From: Qaidamihabitans albus
Lineage (GTDB): Bacteria; Actinomycetota; Actinomycetes; Mycobacteriales; Pseudonocardiaceae
Direction of reading: 5' to 3'
Assembly: GCF_016464705.1 (NCBI RefSeq)
Contig: NZ_JAEHOB010000007.1
Span: forward strand, 186,001-250,000
Length of the DNA: 64,000 bases
Shown here: positions 1 through 10,292 of the stretch, piece by piece
Numbering within the stretch: position 1 is the stretch's first letter
Layout of the letters: every line of letters starts with the position of its first letter
Made by a program: the position numbers and the translations under genes
Notes under the pieces: generated by a model
Told to the model about the DNA's origin: nothing
Database searches by the model: none
What the model saw: the letters and a program-made list of their open reading frames with translations, nothing else

Positions 1-19
1 TCGCGTGGCCACTCACGAG
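1..19. repeat. Family A palindrome, partial copy at window edge
   Basis: The first 19 bases match the right arm of the palindrome seen complete at 47201-47244 and 52987-53032, ending CACTCACGAG. The left arm lies outside the window. It sits just downstream of the minus-strand Lrp gene that ends at 37, the gene-end placement shared by the other copies. Confidence 0.75.
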
Positions 20-36
20 GTGACCAGGATGTTCGG

Positions 37-504
37 TCAGGTTCTCGCGGCGCGTTCCAGCAGCGGGCGCACGCGCTGCGGCACCGGCGTGGACAGGGCG
101 ATCGAGGTGGACGTCCTGCGCACGCCCGGCACACCGACCACCTCGTCGATCACGCGCTGCAAGTCGTCGTTGGAGCGCGCGACCATACGCACGAACAGAT
201 CCCCCTGGCCGGTGGTCGCGTGCACCTCGCACACCTCGTCGATCGCGGCCAGCGCCGCGGCCACCTCGGCACGGCGGCCCTGCGCGATCTCCAGCACGGC
301 GAACGCCGTGAGCCCGTAACCCATCGCCGCCAGGTCGAGCTCTGGGGGAAAGCCGGTGAGCACCCCGCGCTCGGTGAGCCGGTCGAGCCGGGCCTGCACG
401 GTGCCGCGCGCGACGCCGAGCCGCCGGGCGCATTCCAGCACGCCCAGCCGTGGTGCGTCGGTGAGCAGCAACAGCAGCCGGGCGTCCAGCGCGTCCAGAC
501 TCAC
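37..504 (-). CDS. Lrp/AsnC family transcriptional regulator
   Basis: A 155-residue protein of normal Lrp/AsnC length. The N-terminal winged helix-turn-helix covers about residues 5-50 (recognition helix near GVARGTVQARLDRL). An RAM/ACT-like ligand-binding and oligomerisation domain follows at about 62-140 (GYGLTAFAVLEI, then the GQGDLFVRMVA region). The GTG start has a strong AGGAGG-type ribosome binding site. The gene is divergent from hppD, and the gap between them holds repeated GATTC/GAATC half-sites, so it probably controls hppD in response to an aromatic amino acid or keto acid. The effector is inferred; the family call is firm. Confidence 0.93.
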   Translation of the reverse strand: MSLDALDARLLLLLTDAPRLGVLECARRLGVARGTVQARLDRLTERGVLTGFPPELDLAAMGYGLTAFAVLEIAQGRRAEVAAALAAIDEVCEVHATTGQGDLFVRMVARSNDDLQRVIDEVVGVPGVRRTSTSIALSTPVPQRVRPLLERAART

Positions 505-530
505 CGCACCCCCTCCTGCGCAAACTGCCT

Positions 531-1810
<1,280 letters not shown>

Positions 1811-1814
1811 CGCC

Positions 1815-1866
1815 GCGCGCCGGCCACGGTGTTTCCCGGCCGTTGCCACCAGTACGACCGGCGCGC
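1815..1866. terminator. Possible hairpin between convergent hppD and ilvA
   Basis: GCGCGCCGG at 1815-1823 can pair perfectly with CCGGCGCGC at 1858-1866 around a 34-base loop in the short convergent gap. There is no U-tract, and the large loop makes this a weak terminator candidate. Confidence 0.3.
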
Positions 1867-1881
1867 CGGTGAGCCCGGCGA

Positions 1882-3087
1882 TCAGTGCATGACGGTGAAG
1901 CCCGCGCGCTGGAGCTCGCCGGCCACGTCCGCGCAGTGTTCGGGGCCGCGCGTCTCCAGCGTCAGCGCGATCTCCACCTCGCCGATCGCGAGCCTGCCCG
2001 CGATCCGCGAGTGCTCCACGTCGAGCACGTTCGCGCCGAGCTCGCTCACCCGCGAGAGCACGCCCACCAGCGAGCCAGGCCGGTCGGGCACGCGTAACCG
2101 GAGCTTGAGGTAGCGCCCGCCTGCCGTCATGCCGTGCTGGATGATCTGGAGCAGCAACAGCGGGTCGACGTTGCCACCGGAGAGGACGGCCACGATCGGC
2201 GGCTCGAACGCACCGGGGTGCTCCATCAGCGCGGTCACCGCCGCGGCACCCGCGGGCTCGACGACCAGCTTGCGCCGTTCCAGGCACAGCAGCACCGCGC
2301 CCGACAGCGACTCCTCCCTGACGGTCACGACGTCGTCCACCATCGACGAGACGTGTGCGTAGGTGACCGGCCCCGGCTGGCCGACCGCGATCCCGTCGGC
2401 CATCGTCTGCAGCCCGGTGCGGCGAACCGGGTGGCCGGCCGCCAGCGAGGCCGGCCACGCGGCCGCCGCCTCCGCCTGCACGCCCACGATCCGCACGCCG
2501 GGTGCCACCGCCCGCACCGCGGACGCGACACCCGCCACCAGGCCGCCGCCACCGGTCGGCACGAGCACGGTCGCCGCCTCGGGCACCTGTTCCAGGATCT
2601 CCAGCCCCACGGTCCCCTGGCCCGCGATGATGTCGGCGTGGTCGAACGGGTGGATGAAGACCGCACCCGTCCGCTCGGCGAACGCGATCGCCTCGGCCAG
2701 CGTCTCCTCCAGCTCCGAACCGCTGAGGTGGACATCGGCGCCGTATCCCCGCGTGGCGGCCAGCTTCGGCAGCGGCGCCCGCTCGGGCATGAACACCGTG
2801 GCCTTGGTGCCGAGCAGTGCGGCCGCAAGCGCCACACCCTGCGCGTGGTTGCCCGCACTCGCCGCGACGACGCCACCGGCACGTTCGGCGTCGCTCAGCC
2901 CGTGGATCCGCGTGTAGGCGCCGCGGACCTTGAACGAGCCGGTGCGCTGCAGGTTCTCGCACTTCAGGTGCACGGGACCGCCGTGGGCCGGCTCCAGATC
3001 GCGCGCGTGCTCCACCGGGGTCCTGCGCACCACCGTCTCGAGCAGCTGCCGGGCGGCACGTATCCGGTCCACGTCGACGAGTTCCAT
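1882..3087 (-). CDS. ilvA: Threonine ammonia-lyase (threonine dehydratase) with ACT domain
   Basis: This PLP enzyme deaminates threonine to 2-oxobutyrate, the first step of isoleucine synthesis. The 401-residue protein has the fold type II catalytic domain at about residues 15-320, with the PLP lysine Lys53 in TGSFKVRGA, the substrate loop SAGNHAQG and the phosphate-binding GGGG loop. A single ACT domain follows at about 325-400 (RLRVPDRPGSLVGVLSRV), as in the short ~400-residue IlvA form. An alternative ATG lies six codons upstream at 3105; neither start has a convincing ribosome binding site. It is convergent with hppD and divergent from the small secreted protein at 3187. Confidence 0.95.
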   Translation of the reverse strand: MELVDVDRIRAARQLLETVVRRTPVEHARDLEPAHGGPVHLKCENLQRTGSFKVRGAYTRIHGLSDAERAGGVVAASAGNHAQGVALAAALLGTKATVFMPERAPLPKLAATRGYGADVHLSGSELEETLAEAIAFAERTGAVFIHPFDHADIIAGQGTVGLEILEQVPEAATVLVPTGGGGLVAGVASAVRAVAPGVRIVGVQAEAAAAWPASLAAGHPVRRTGLQTMADGIAVGQPGPVTYAHVSSMVDDVVTVREESLSGAVLLCLERRKLVVEPAGAAAVTALMEHPGAFEPPIVAVLSGGNVDPLLLLQIIQHGMTAGGRYLKLRLRVPDRPGSLVGVLSRVSELGANVLDVEHSRIAGRLAIGEVEIALTLETRGPEHCADVAGELQRAGFTVMH

Positions 3088-3186
3088 AAGTGCAGATGAT
3101 CCCATCCCGCCGGACACGTACGGCCCGAGCGAACGCAACCGGGTACTCTGGTCCCCGGTACCGGCATCGAGCAGGGAGACACCAGC

Positions 3187-3456
3187 ATGGCACGGGCTAC
3201 CACGTCGGGCGCATCCCGCTTCGCCGGCGTCGGTTCGCTTGTCGCCGGTGTCGCGTCGGCGCTGGCACTCACCGGCGCCGCCTTCTACACCGTCGAGCAG
3301 GCGACGTGCGCCGACCCGGGCCAGTACGTCCGGCACGACAACCACGTCGAGCTCGTCGGCGGCTGCTTCGACGGCGCCGACCTGCCGCAGACCACCACGG
3401 GCAAGCAGGGCGAGGACATGATCCGCTCCGTCCCGCCGAACAACCTGCGTCCGTAG
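3187..3456 (+). CDS. Small exported or membrane-anchored protein, function unknown
   Basis: The 89-residue product begins with a short basic, Ser/Thr-rich N-terminus, then a hydrophobic helix at about residues 13-37 (VGSLVAGVASALALTGAAF) and a polar tail of about 50 residues with two cysteines (ATCAD and GGCFDG) that could form a disulfide outside the membrane. It has a good GGGAGA ribosome binding site. I do not recognise a named family. It is convergent with metB, with only six bases between the stop codons. Confidence 0.75.
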   Translation: MARATTSGASRFAGVGSLVAGVASALALTGAAFYTVEQATCADPGQYVRHDNHVELVGGCFDGADLPQTTTGKQGEDMIRSVPPNNLRP

Positions 3457-3462
3457 TCTGCC

Positions 3463-4620
3463 CTAGCCGAGCGCCTGGTTCAGGTCCGCAAGCAGGTCCC
3501 TCGGGTCCTCGATCCCGACCGACAGCCGCACCAGCTCGGCGGGCACCTGCAACATCGAGCCCGCAACGCTGGCGTGCGTCATCCGCCCCGGGTGCTCGAC
3601 GAGCGACTCGATGCCACCCAGCGACTCGGCGAGGATGAACAGCCTCGCCCGCGCGGCCGTGTCGAGCGCAGCCTGCTCACCGTCGGCGTGGTCGAACGAC
3701 ACCATGCCGCCGAAGCGGCGCATCTGCTTCGCCGCCAGGTCGTGACCCGGATGGTCGGCGAGGCCGGGGTAGTACACCTTGCTCACCTTCGGGTGCGCCG
3801 CGAGCGCATCGGCGACCAGTTCCGCGTTGTCGCAGTGGCGTTCCATCCGTACGGCGAGGGTCTTCAGCCCGCGCAGGGTGAGCCACGCGTCGAACGCTCC
3901 GGGAACGGCGCCGGAGGAGTTGCGGAGGAAGAACAGCTGCTCGCGCAGCTCCGCGGAGTTGGTCACCACGGCGCCACCGACCACATCGGAATGGCCGCCG
4001 AGGTACTTGGTCGTCGAGTGCACCACGATGTCGGCGCCCAGATCCAGGGGCGTCTGCAGGTACGGCGTGGCGAACGTGTTGTCCACGACCAGCCTTGCCC
4101 CGCCGACGTGAGCCACCTCGGCGAGCGCCGCGATGTCGGAGATGCCCAGCAGCGGGTTGGTCGGCGACTCGCACCACACGAGCTTCGTCTCCGGCCGGAC
4201 AGCGGCGCGGACCTGGTCCAGATCGGACAGATGCGCGACGCTGTAGTCGATGCCCCAGTGCGTGAGCACCTTGTCGATCAGGCGGAACGTGCCGCCGTAC
4301 GCGTCGTCGCCGAGCACGAGGTGGTCACCGGGCCGCAGCGCCGCGCGGAGCACGGCGTCGCTCGCGGCCATGCCCGAGGCGAAGGCGAGCGCGTGCCGGG
4401 CGCCCTCCAGCGCGGCGAGCGCCTGTTCGAGCGCCGTCCGGGTGGGGTTGGCGGTGCGCGAGTACTCGTAGTCGCCCTCGCGGGTGCCGCCGACGCCGTC
4501 CTGGGCGTAGGTCGAGGTCTGGTAGATCGGCACGATCACCGCACCGGTCCGTGGATCAGGTTCCTGACCGGCATGGATGGCGCGGGTCTCGAAACCGAAG
4601 TTGGCGGGGTCGTGAACCAT
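3463..4620 (-). CDS. metB: Cystathionine gamma-synthase / gamma-lyase family PLP enzyme
   Basis: A 385-residue Cys/Met-metabolism PLP enzyme. The PLP lysine is Lys205 in HSTTKYLGGHSD; other family signatures are YSRTANPT, SGMAA and WCESPTNP. In MetB this makes cystathionine from O-acyl-homoserine and cysteine; the sister gamma-lyases run the reverse direction, and sequence reading alone does not separate them. Together with cbs at 6842 it gives both halves of transsulfuration in one locus, the same pairing as cbs and metB in M. tuberculosis. The gene starts 20 bases after the 4641-5126 membrane gene and is probably cotranscribed with it. Confidence 0.94.
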   Translation of the reverse strand: MVHDPANFGFETRAIHAGQEPDPRTGAVIVPIYQTSTYAQDGVGGTREGDYEYSRTANPTRTALEQALAALEGARHALAFASGMAASDAVLRAALRPGDHLVLGDDAYGGTFRLIDKVLTHWGIDYSVAHLSDLDQVRAAVRPETKLVWCESPTNPLLGISDIAALAEVAHVGGARLVVDNTFATPYLQTPLDLGADIVVHSTTKYLGGHSDVVGGAVVTNSAELREQLFFLRNSSGAVPGAFDAWLTLRGLKTLAVRMERHCDNAELVADALAAHPKVSKVYYPGLADHPGHDLAAKQMRRFGGMVSFDHADGEQAALDTAARARLFILAESLGGIESLVEHPGRMTHASVAGSMLQVPAELVRLSVGIEDPRDLLADLNQALG

Positions 4621-4640
4621 GCCCCCAGCCTACGACTCGG

Positions 4641-5126
4641 CTACCCGGCCTGCCGTTGCCGGACCCACCGGAACGTCGAGGGCAGCAACGCGAGCACCAG
4701 CGTCAGCGGGCCGAGCACCAGGCCGGCCGCCCGGGAGAGGGCGTCCATCCCGTCCAGCTCCGCGATCTCCTGGAAGTAGAAGCGGTACTCACCGTGGAGC
4801 ACCATCGCCGGTTCGAGCCCGACCGCGGCCGCCGCGAGCACTGCGCCGAGAACGAGCAGGTGGACGCCCGCGACCACCCTTGCGGTCGTCAGCAGCGCCC
4901 CGAACAGCAGCAGCGCCGCCGCCGCGGCGTACCCGGCGAACAGCCCAGCCGCGGAGGTCTCCAGCCGGTCCAGGCCCACGTCGACGAAGGTGGTCACCGG
5001 CACGTAGCCGATCAACCCGCTCAGGCCGAGAGCGAGGACCGCGGCGCCGATCGCGGTCACGCCGAGGGGTTTTCGCAGCGCGCGGTCGCCGTCAGGTCCG
5101 GACACGGCGATCACCTTAGCCGCCAC
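4641..5126 (-). CDS. Four-helix integral membrane protein, function unknown
   Basis: The 161-residue protein has four likely transmembrane segments, at about 22-42 (VTAIGAAVLALGLSGLIGYV), 62-80, 83-102 and 133-150, joined by short loops. The loop after helix 3 carries an aromatic/acidic stretch (HGEYRFYFQEI). I recognise no named family. It lies immediately upstream of metB on the same strand and downstream of a strong terminator. The GTG start at 5126 has a weak ribosome binding site; an in-frame GTG four codons later is possible. Confidence 0.72.
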   Translation of the reverse strand: MAAKVIAVSGPDGDRALRKPLGVTAIGAAVLALGLSGLIGYVPVTTFVDVGLDRLETSAAGLFAGYAAAAALLLFGALLTTARVVAGVHLLVLGAVLAAAAVGLEPAMVLHGEYRFYFQEIAELDGMDALSRAAGLVLGPLTLVLALLPSTFRWVRQRQAG

Positions 5127-5145
5127 GCGCCGTTCACGGCACGAA

Positions 5146-5181
5146 GAAAGATGCCCCCGGCGGCTGCCGGGGGCATCTTTC
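5146..5181 (-). terminator. Strong intrinsic-type hairpin after the Gln/Gly/Pro-rich gene
   Basis: A perfect 16-bp stem (5146-5161 with 5166-5181) closes a four-base GGCT loop. On the minus strand the stem ends in ATCTTTCTTC, giving a short U-rich tail. It lies 22 bases after the stop of the 5204-6721 gene. Confidence 0.85.
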
Positions 5182-5203
5182 GCTGACCTGCGCGATCAGG
5201 CCG

Positions 5204-6721
5204 TCACCACTGCTGCGGCGGCTGACCGGGTTGCTGCTGGCCGGGCTGTCCGTAGCCACCTGGCTGACCGGGCTGACCGGGTGGCGGACCGCCGAAACCA
5301 CCCGGCTGCTGCGGCGGCTGGCCGGGCTGGCCGAAGCCGCCGGGCTGACCAGGCTGGCCGGGCTGTCCAGGTTGGCCATAGCCACCTGGCTGACCGGGTG
5401 GCGGGCCACCGGGCTGTCCCGGCTGCGGGAACCCACCGCTGCCCGGGTTGGGCCCGCCGGGCTGGCCGTAGCCGGGCTGCTGGAAACCACCGGGCTGGCT
5501 CGGCGGGCCGTAACCACCCTGCGGCGGCGGGAAGCCGCCGCCCGGCGGGCCGAAGCCACCGGGACCACCGAAGCCACCGGGAGCACCCTGGCCACCGCCG
5601 AGACCCACGAACTGCGCGGTGGCCGGGATCAGCCCGAGCACCCCGACCGCGAGGGCGAGGATGCCGATGATCAGGTACAGCACGGGTGTGCCCGGACCGC
5701 TGAAGTCGTCCGCCGCGGCCCCGAGTTGCTGCCGCGCATCGGAGGAGATGGTGGTACCCACCATGATCAGGATGGCGAACAGCACGAGCAGGAACCCGCC
5801 CGCGGCCGCCAGGATCGGCACGACCTTCTTGAAGACCGCACCCAGCTTGCTCACCATGGCGAGCAGGACACCGCTCGCCAGCACCATGATCGCACCCAGC
5901 AGGACCATGATGATGTAGAACCGCAGGGTGCCGAGCGAGGCGAAGCCCAGTTGCTCGAAGGCCCTGTCGATGTCTTCCTGGCTGATGTTGGCCTGACCCT
6001 CGGTGAGGTCCCCGGTCATGTCGGTGACGTCGATGATCGCGAAGATCGCGGCGACGAGACCGAGCAGCGCCAGTACACCGCCGGCGACCCAGCCGAACAG
6101 CTGGTTGTTGCCGCCGCCCGCGCCTTGCGGCGGCGGGCCGAACCCTGGTGGCGGGCCGCCGTACGGGCCGGGATATCCCTGCTGCGGAGGTGCGCCGAAG
6201 CCACCCTGCCCCTGCGCCGGGTCGAACCCGCCCGGCTGGCCGAAGGCACCGGGCTGCCCCGGCGGCGGGCCGCCGTATCCGGGCGGCGGGCCGTAGCCCC
6301 CCGGCTGCTGCTGGCCGAAACCGCCCTGCTGTTCCTGGCCGAAGCCGCCCGGCTGCTGGCCGAAGCCGCCCTGGGGGTTCATCGCGGCGGGGTTGTCGGC
6401 CGCACTCGGCGGTGGCGCGTACGGAATCGAGGGCGGAGGCTGCGAACCCGGCGGTACGAGCTGGGTGGAATCCGCACCGGGGCCCTCCCCCTGCTGGCCC
6501 CCGGTGTCCTGCTCACCACCGGGCTGCGGCGGCTGTACCACCTGGGTCGGTTCCGGGCTGTCGCCGAACTGCTGTTCCCCCTGCGGCTGCTGTGGCTGGA
6601 CGACGTGCGTCGGTTCCGGGGATCCGAACGGGCTGTCCTGCTCAGGCTGGGAACCACTCGGAGGGCCCTGCGGCGGCTGCCCACCGCCCCAGGGCTGATT
6701 CGGTGGCTGCGGAGCACTCAT
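5204..6721 (-). CDS. Gln/Gly/Pro-rich membrane protein with four-helix core (DUF5336-like)
   Basis: The 505-residue protein has three parts. Residues 1-205 are a disordered Q/G/P-rich region containing three [10 protein letters not shown]-like or related acidic units. Four transmembrane helices follow at about 209-232, 268-290, 300-322 and 347-370. The tail, 375-505, is built from [11 protein letters not shown]-type repeats. A four-helix core with a proline-rich tail resembles the mycobacterial 34 kDa antigen (Rv0954, DUF5336); that assignment is tentative. The ATG at 6721 was preferred to 6772 because AAGGGGG precedes it and the first 17 codons of the longer frame look non-protein-like. Its place between cbs and metB matches the M. 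tuberculosis proline-rich antigen gene pra (Rv1078), although the folds differ. Confidence 0.85.
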   Translation of the reverse strand: MSAPQPPNQPWGGGQPPQGPPSGSQPEQDSPFGSPEPTHVVQPQQPQGEQQFGDSPEPTQVVQPPQPGGEQDTGGQQGEGPGADSTQLVPPGSQPPPSIPYAPPPSAADNPAAMNPQGGFGQQPGGFGQEQQGGFGQQQPGGYGPPPGYGGPPPGQPGAFGQPGGFDPAQGQGGFGAPPQQGYPGPYGGPPPGFGPPPQGAGGGNNQLFGWVAGGVLALLGLVAAIFAIIDVTDMTGDLTEGQANISQEDIDRAFEQLGFASLGTLRFYIIMVLLGAIMVLASGVLLAMVSKLGAVFKKVVPILAAAGGFLLVLFAILIMVGTTISSDARQQLGAAADDFSGPGTPVLYLIIGILALAVGVLGLIPATAQFVGLGGGQGAPGGFGGPGGFGPPGGGFPPPQGGYGPPSQPGGFQQPGYGQPGGPNPGSGGFPQPGQPGGPPPGQPGGYGQPGQPGQPGQPGGFGQPGQPPQQPGGFGGPPPGQPGQPGGYGQPGQQQPGQPPQQW

Positions 6722-6841
6722 GTGGGTCTTGAACCCCCTTGACGAGGACCTAAATGAAATTGGCTCGCGCACACGCTAGCGGATCGGGGTACTGATCGCT
6801 CGTAACGCCCCGACCAGCCGTGGCGATGTCACATGATTCGG

Positions 6842-8218
6842 TCAGTGCCCGGAGACGAACGCGAGCAGGTCCTGCCGCGTGACCACCCCGGCCGGCTTCC
6901 CGCCGATCAACACGAGCGCACCGTCCGCCGAGGTCAGCGCCTTCATCGCGGACCCGACCTGCTCACCGGCCCCGATCGTCGGCAGCGGCGGCGACATATG
7001 CCGGTCGAGCCGGTCGGCCAGCGCGGCCTTGCCGGTGAACAGCGCCTCCAGCAGGTCCCGCTCGTTCACGGCACCGACCACCTCGGCAGCCATCACCGGC
7101 GGCTCGGCACTGACCACCGGCATCTGGCTGACCCCGAACTCGCGCAGGATCGCGACGGCCTCGGCCACCGTCTCGGTCGGGTGGCTGTGCACGAGTTCGG
7201 GCAGCGTGCCGTCCTTGCGGCGCAGCACGTCGCCCACCGTGGCACCGCTCGAATCGGGTGAGAGGAAGCCGTAGGACGACATCCACGCGTCGTTGAAGAC
7301 CTTGCCGAGGTACCCGCGGCCGCCGTCGGGCAGCAGCACCACGATCACGTCATCCGGGCCGCACCGCTCGGCGAGCCGCAGCGCGGCGGCCACCGCCATC
7401 CCGCACGAGCCGCCCACCAGCAACCCTTCCTCGCGGGCCAGCCTGCGGGTGAACGTGAACGAGTCGCCGTCGGAGATCGCGATGATCTCGTCGGCGACGT
7501 CGCGGTCGTAAGTCTCCGGCCAGAAGTCCTCGCCGACGCCCTCGACGAGGTAGGGGCGGCCGGTACCGCCCGAGTACACCGAACCCTCCGGATCGGCGCC
7601 GACGATCCGGACCCGGCCCTCCGAGACCTCCTTGAGGTAGCGCCCGGTGCCCGAGATGGTGCCGCCCGTGCCGACACCGGCCACGAAGTGCGTGATCCGG
7701 CCGTCGGTCTGCCGCCAGACCTCGGGGCCGGTGGAGCTGTAGTGGCTGGCCGGGTTCTCCTGGTTGGCGTACTGGTTCGGCTTCCACGCACCGTCGATCT
7801 CGCCGACGAGGCGGTCGGAGACCTTGTAGTAGGACTCGGGGTGGTCGGGCGGCACGGCGGTCGGGCAGACGACCACCTCGGCACCGTAGGCCTTGAGCGC
7901 GTTGCGCTTGTCCTCGCTGACCTTGTCCGGGCACACGAAGACGCAGCGGTAGCCCTTGCGCTGCGCGACGATGGCCAGCCCCACCCCGGTGTTGCCGGAG
8001 GTCGGCTCGACGATCGTGCCGCCGGGCCGCAGCTCGCCGGAGGCCTCGGCGGCCTCCACCATCCGGAGCGCGATGCGGTCCTTCACGCTGCCGCCGGGGT
8101 TGAGGAATTCCACCTTGGCGAGCACGAGCGGTTGCAGGCCCTCGGCCAGGGCGTTCAGCTTGACCAACGGGGTGTTGCCCACGAGGTCGATGACATGTTC
8201 GGCGTAGTCCACGGGCAC
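6842..8218 (-). CDS. cbs: Cystathionine beta-synthase with C-terminal CBS pair
   Basis: This enzyme condenses homocysteine with serine, or an activated serine, to cystathionine. Residues 1-320 form the PLP fold type II domain, with Lys46 in GGSVKDR, the substrate loop EPTSGNTG and the phosphate-binding GVGTGGT. Residues about 335-458 form two CBS domains (TVAEAVAILREFGVSQMPVV and VGSAMKALTSADGALVLIGG), a regulatory nucleotide-binding module. No N-terminal heme domain is present, as usual in bacteria. At 458 residues it has the actinobacterial length. It is divergent from the 5'-nucleotidase gene and shares a locus with metB. Confidence 0.96.
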   Translation of the reverse strand: MPVDYAEHVIDLVGNTPLVKLNALAEGLQPLVLAKVEFLNPGGSVKDRIALRMVEAAEASGELRPGGTIVEPTSGNTGVGLAIVAQRKGYRCVFVCPDKVSEDKRNALKAYGAEVVVCPTAVPPDHPESYYKVSDRLVGEIDGAWKPNQYANQENPASHYSSTGPEVWRQTDGRITHFVAGVGTGGTISGTGRYLKEVSEGRVRIVGADPEGSVYSGGTGRPYLVEGVGEDFWPETYDRDVADEIIAISDGDSFTFTRRLAREEGLLVGGSCGMAVAAALRLAERCGPDDVIVVLLPDGGRGYLGKVFNDAWMSSYGFLSPDSSGATVGDVLRRKDGTLPELVHSHPTETVAEAVAILREFGVSQMPVVSAEPPVMAAEVVGAVNERDLLEALFTGKAALADRLDRHMSPPLPTIGAGEQVGSAMKALTSADGALVLIGGKPAGVVTRQDLLAFVSGH

Positions 8219-8322
8219 AGCGTAAACAGTCGCCGCCGCGGCCGCGCCGCAGGATTGTCCGGCCCCCGGCGCTGTGCTTAGCTCGCCGGATCATCCTTCC
8301 GAGTGAGATTCGAGGAGTCCGC

Positions 8323-10170
8323 TTGAGATCCCTCCGCAAACACCCGCTGCGGGTCGCGGTCACCGCCGCGCTCGCCGGGGCACTGGCCGTCACCGCGAGC
8401 GGCGCACCCGCCGCGGCCGGAGCGCACCGGCACCCCGCCTTCACCCTCAGCGTGCACTTCACCAACGACATGGAGTCCGCGCTGCTCGGCGTCGCGGGCG
8501 ACGGTACGGACGAGGGCTCGATCACCGACGGCGGCGCCAACCCGTACGGCAGCGCGTCCCGCACCAAGACACTCGTCGACCAGCTGCGTAAGGAGGCGAC
8601 GACCGGCAAGCCGGCGCGCGGCCAGGCAGGCAGGCGTGGCGAGATCACCCTCTCCGGCGGCGACAACTTCCTCGCCGGTCCCGAGTTCTCCGCGAGCCTG
8701 GAGCGCGGCGTCCCGTTCTACGACGCCATCGCCGTCGACGAGATCGGCTACGACGCCAGCATCATCGGCAACCACGAGTTCGACTTCGGGCCCGAGGTGT
8801 TCGGGCAGTTCGTCGAGAGTTTCGGCGGCTCCCTCGACTTCGTCAGCGCGAACCTCGACTTCTCGGGCGAGCCGGTGCTCGACGCCTACGTCGACGACGG
8901 CACGATCGTCTCCAGCAAGGTGCTGCGGACCGCGGGCCAGCGGATCGGCGTCATCGGCCTGACCACCCCCGAACTGCCGGCGATCTCCAGCCCCCGCGAC
9001 GTGGCGGTCAGCGGCGACCTCGCCGGTATCGCCAACGGCCTGACGGAGGACTTGCAGCGGCGCGGCATCGACAAGGTGATCCTGGTCAGCCATCTCCAGG
9101 ACATCGACAACGAGCTCGCGCTGGTACCGCAACTGTCCGGTGTGGACGCCGTGGTGGGCGCGGGCGGCGGCGAGATCCTGGCCGGACCGGCCGACCGGCT
9201 GATTCCCGGGGACACCGCCGAGCGCGGCTTCCCGCTCTACGCCGACGACGCGACCGGCCGCTCGATCCCGGTGGTGACCACGACCGGGGACTACAAGTAC
9301 GTCGGCAGGCTGGTGCTCAACTTCGACCGGCGCGGCGACGTGATCGGCATCGACGAGCGGCGGACCGGCCCGGTCCGCGTCTCCGGGGTGGGCCCGGACG
9401 CCGTGGCGGGCGACCCGCGCGTGCGTGCCGAGGTCGAGAAGCCGGTGGCCGAGCACCTCGAAGAGCTCGCCGAGACGGTGGTGGCCGCCAGCGAGGTGCC
9501 GCTCGACGGCGTGCGCAACGAGGTCCGCAGCAGGGAGACCAATCTCGGCGACCTGGTCGCCGACAGCCTGCGCTGGGCCGGGCGGCAGCGCGCCGCCGAG
9601 TACGGGGTGACGCCGCCCCGGGTCGCCATCCAGAACGGCGGCGGCATCCGCAACGACTCGGTCCTGCCCGCCGGCGACATCACCGCGCTGAACACCTACG
9701 AGATCGCGCCGTTCTCGAACTTCGTCTCCGTGGTGCCCGAGGTGCCGAGGGCGACGTTGCGGCAGCTGCTCGAACGCGGTGTCGCGGCCTCACCGAACGC
9801 CGCAGGCGCGTTCATGCAGGTGTCCGGGCTGGAGTTCACCTACGACACCACCCGCACCGCGCAGGTCGTCGAGGAGGGCACCAGCACGATCGTCACGCCG
9901 GGCGAGCGGGTCCGCGACGTCGTGCTGGACGACGGCACGGTCGTCGTGTCCGAGGGGACGGTGGTCGAGGGCCCGCCGGTCTCGCTGGCCACGAACGACT
10001 TCTCCGCGCGGGGCGGCGACGGCTACCCCTTCGGGGACCTGCCGTTCACCCCCGTCGGGACGACGTACCAGCAGGCGCTGGAGGGCTACCTTGGTGAGGG
10101 GCTGTCCGGCACGGTCACCGCGGAGCGCTACCCCGTCGGCGGAACAGGCCGGATCACCGCGGTCGGCTGA
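8323..10170 (+). CDS. Secreted bifunctional metallophosphatase / 5'-nucleotidase
   Basis: The TTG start at 8323 is set by GAGGAG five bases upstream. The 615-residue product starts with a Sec/Tat-like signal peptide (RSLRKHPLRVAVTAALAGAL, likely cleaved near residue 32). The metallophosphoesterase domain follows with HFTNDMES, GGDNFLAGPEF and GNHEFDFG. The C-terminal 5'-nucleotidase domain spans about 385-580 and contains NLGDLVADSL, QNGGGIRNDS and the aromatic/Asn substrate pocket FSNFV. UshA-type enzymes outside the membrane hydrolyse nucleotides or UDP-sugars for salvage. The substrate cannot be read from the sequence. A terminator hairpin follows. Confidence 0.94.
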   Translation: MRSLRKHPLRVAVTAALAGALAVTASGAPAAAGAHRHPAFTLSVHFTNDMESALLGVAGDGTDEGSITDGGANPYGSASRTKTLVDQLRKEATTGKPARGQAGRRGEITLSGGDNFLAGPEFSASLERGVPFYDAIAVDEIGYDASIIGNHEFDFGPEVFGQFVESFGGSLDFVSANLDFSGEPVLDAYVDDGTIVSSKVLRTAGQRIGVIGLTTPELPAISSPRDVAVSGDLAGIANGLTEDLQRRGIDKVILVSHLQDIDNELALVPQLSGVDAVVGAGGGEILAGPADRLIPGDTAERGFPLYADDATGRSIPVVTTTGDYKYVGRLVLNFDRRGDVIGIDERRTGPVRVSGVGPDAVAGDPRVRAEVEKPVAEHLEELAETVVAASEVPLDGVRNEVRSRETNLGDLVADSLRWAGRQRAAEYGVTPPRVAIQNGGGIRNDSVLPAGDITALNTYEIAPFSNFVSVVPEVPRATLRQLLERGVAASPNAAGAFMQVSGLEFTYDTTRTAQVVEEGTSTIVTPGERVRDVVLDDGTVVVSEGTVVEGPPVSLATNDFSARGGDGYPFGDLPFTPVGTTYQQALEGYLGEGLSGTVTAERYPVGGTGRITAVG

Positions 10171-10179
10171 GCCGCCGCC

Positions 10180-10222
10180 ACCCGTAAGTACCGCCGGAAC
10201 GTGTCCGGCGGCACTTACGGGT
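10180..10222 (+). terminator. Hairpin terminator after the 5'-nucleotidase gene
   Basis: The 10180-10198 arm pairs with 10204-10222 through 18 of 19 positions (one A-C mismatch) around a five-base loop, ten bases after the stop codon. Only TT follows the stem, so it is a GC-rich actinobacterial-type terminator. Confidence 0.75.
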
Positions 10223-10255
10223 TGCCTCCCCGGCCGTAGCCGGGAGGATGGGGGA

Positions 10256-10269
10256 TAAGCAATCGCTTA
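10256..10269. promoter_or_regulatory. Palindrome upstream of thiolase, possible TetR-type operator
   Basis: TAAGC at 10256-10260 and GCTTA at 10265-10269 form an exact inverted repeat around AATC, 24 bases before the thiolase start. Short AT-tipped palindromes at this spot are typical of TetR-family control of beta-oxidation genes. No candidate regulator gene is adjacent. Confidence 0.45.
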
Positions 10270-10292
10270 GCTGACCCGAAGGAGCGTCCGCC

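Noticed and set aside
5204-5600. Short tandem repeats that could look like a CRISPR array
   Set aside because: They are in-frame codon repeats for GQPGG-type units inside a coding region, with no spacer structure and no cas genes.
6770-6800. GGGGTAC near 6788 as another stress-sigma promoter
   Set aside because: No GTTT-like partner at 14-16 bases and no clear gene placement; similar GGGTAC strings occur by chance, as near 3138.
3463-8322. SAM-type riboswitch for metB or cbs
   Set aside because: The spacers before metB (20 bases) and cbs (about 100 bases) show no SAM-riboswitch core; no evidence beyond the pathway.
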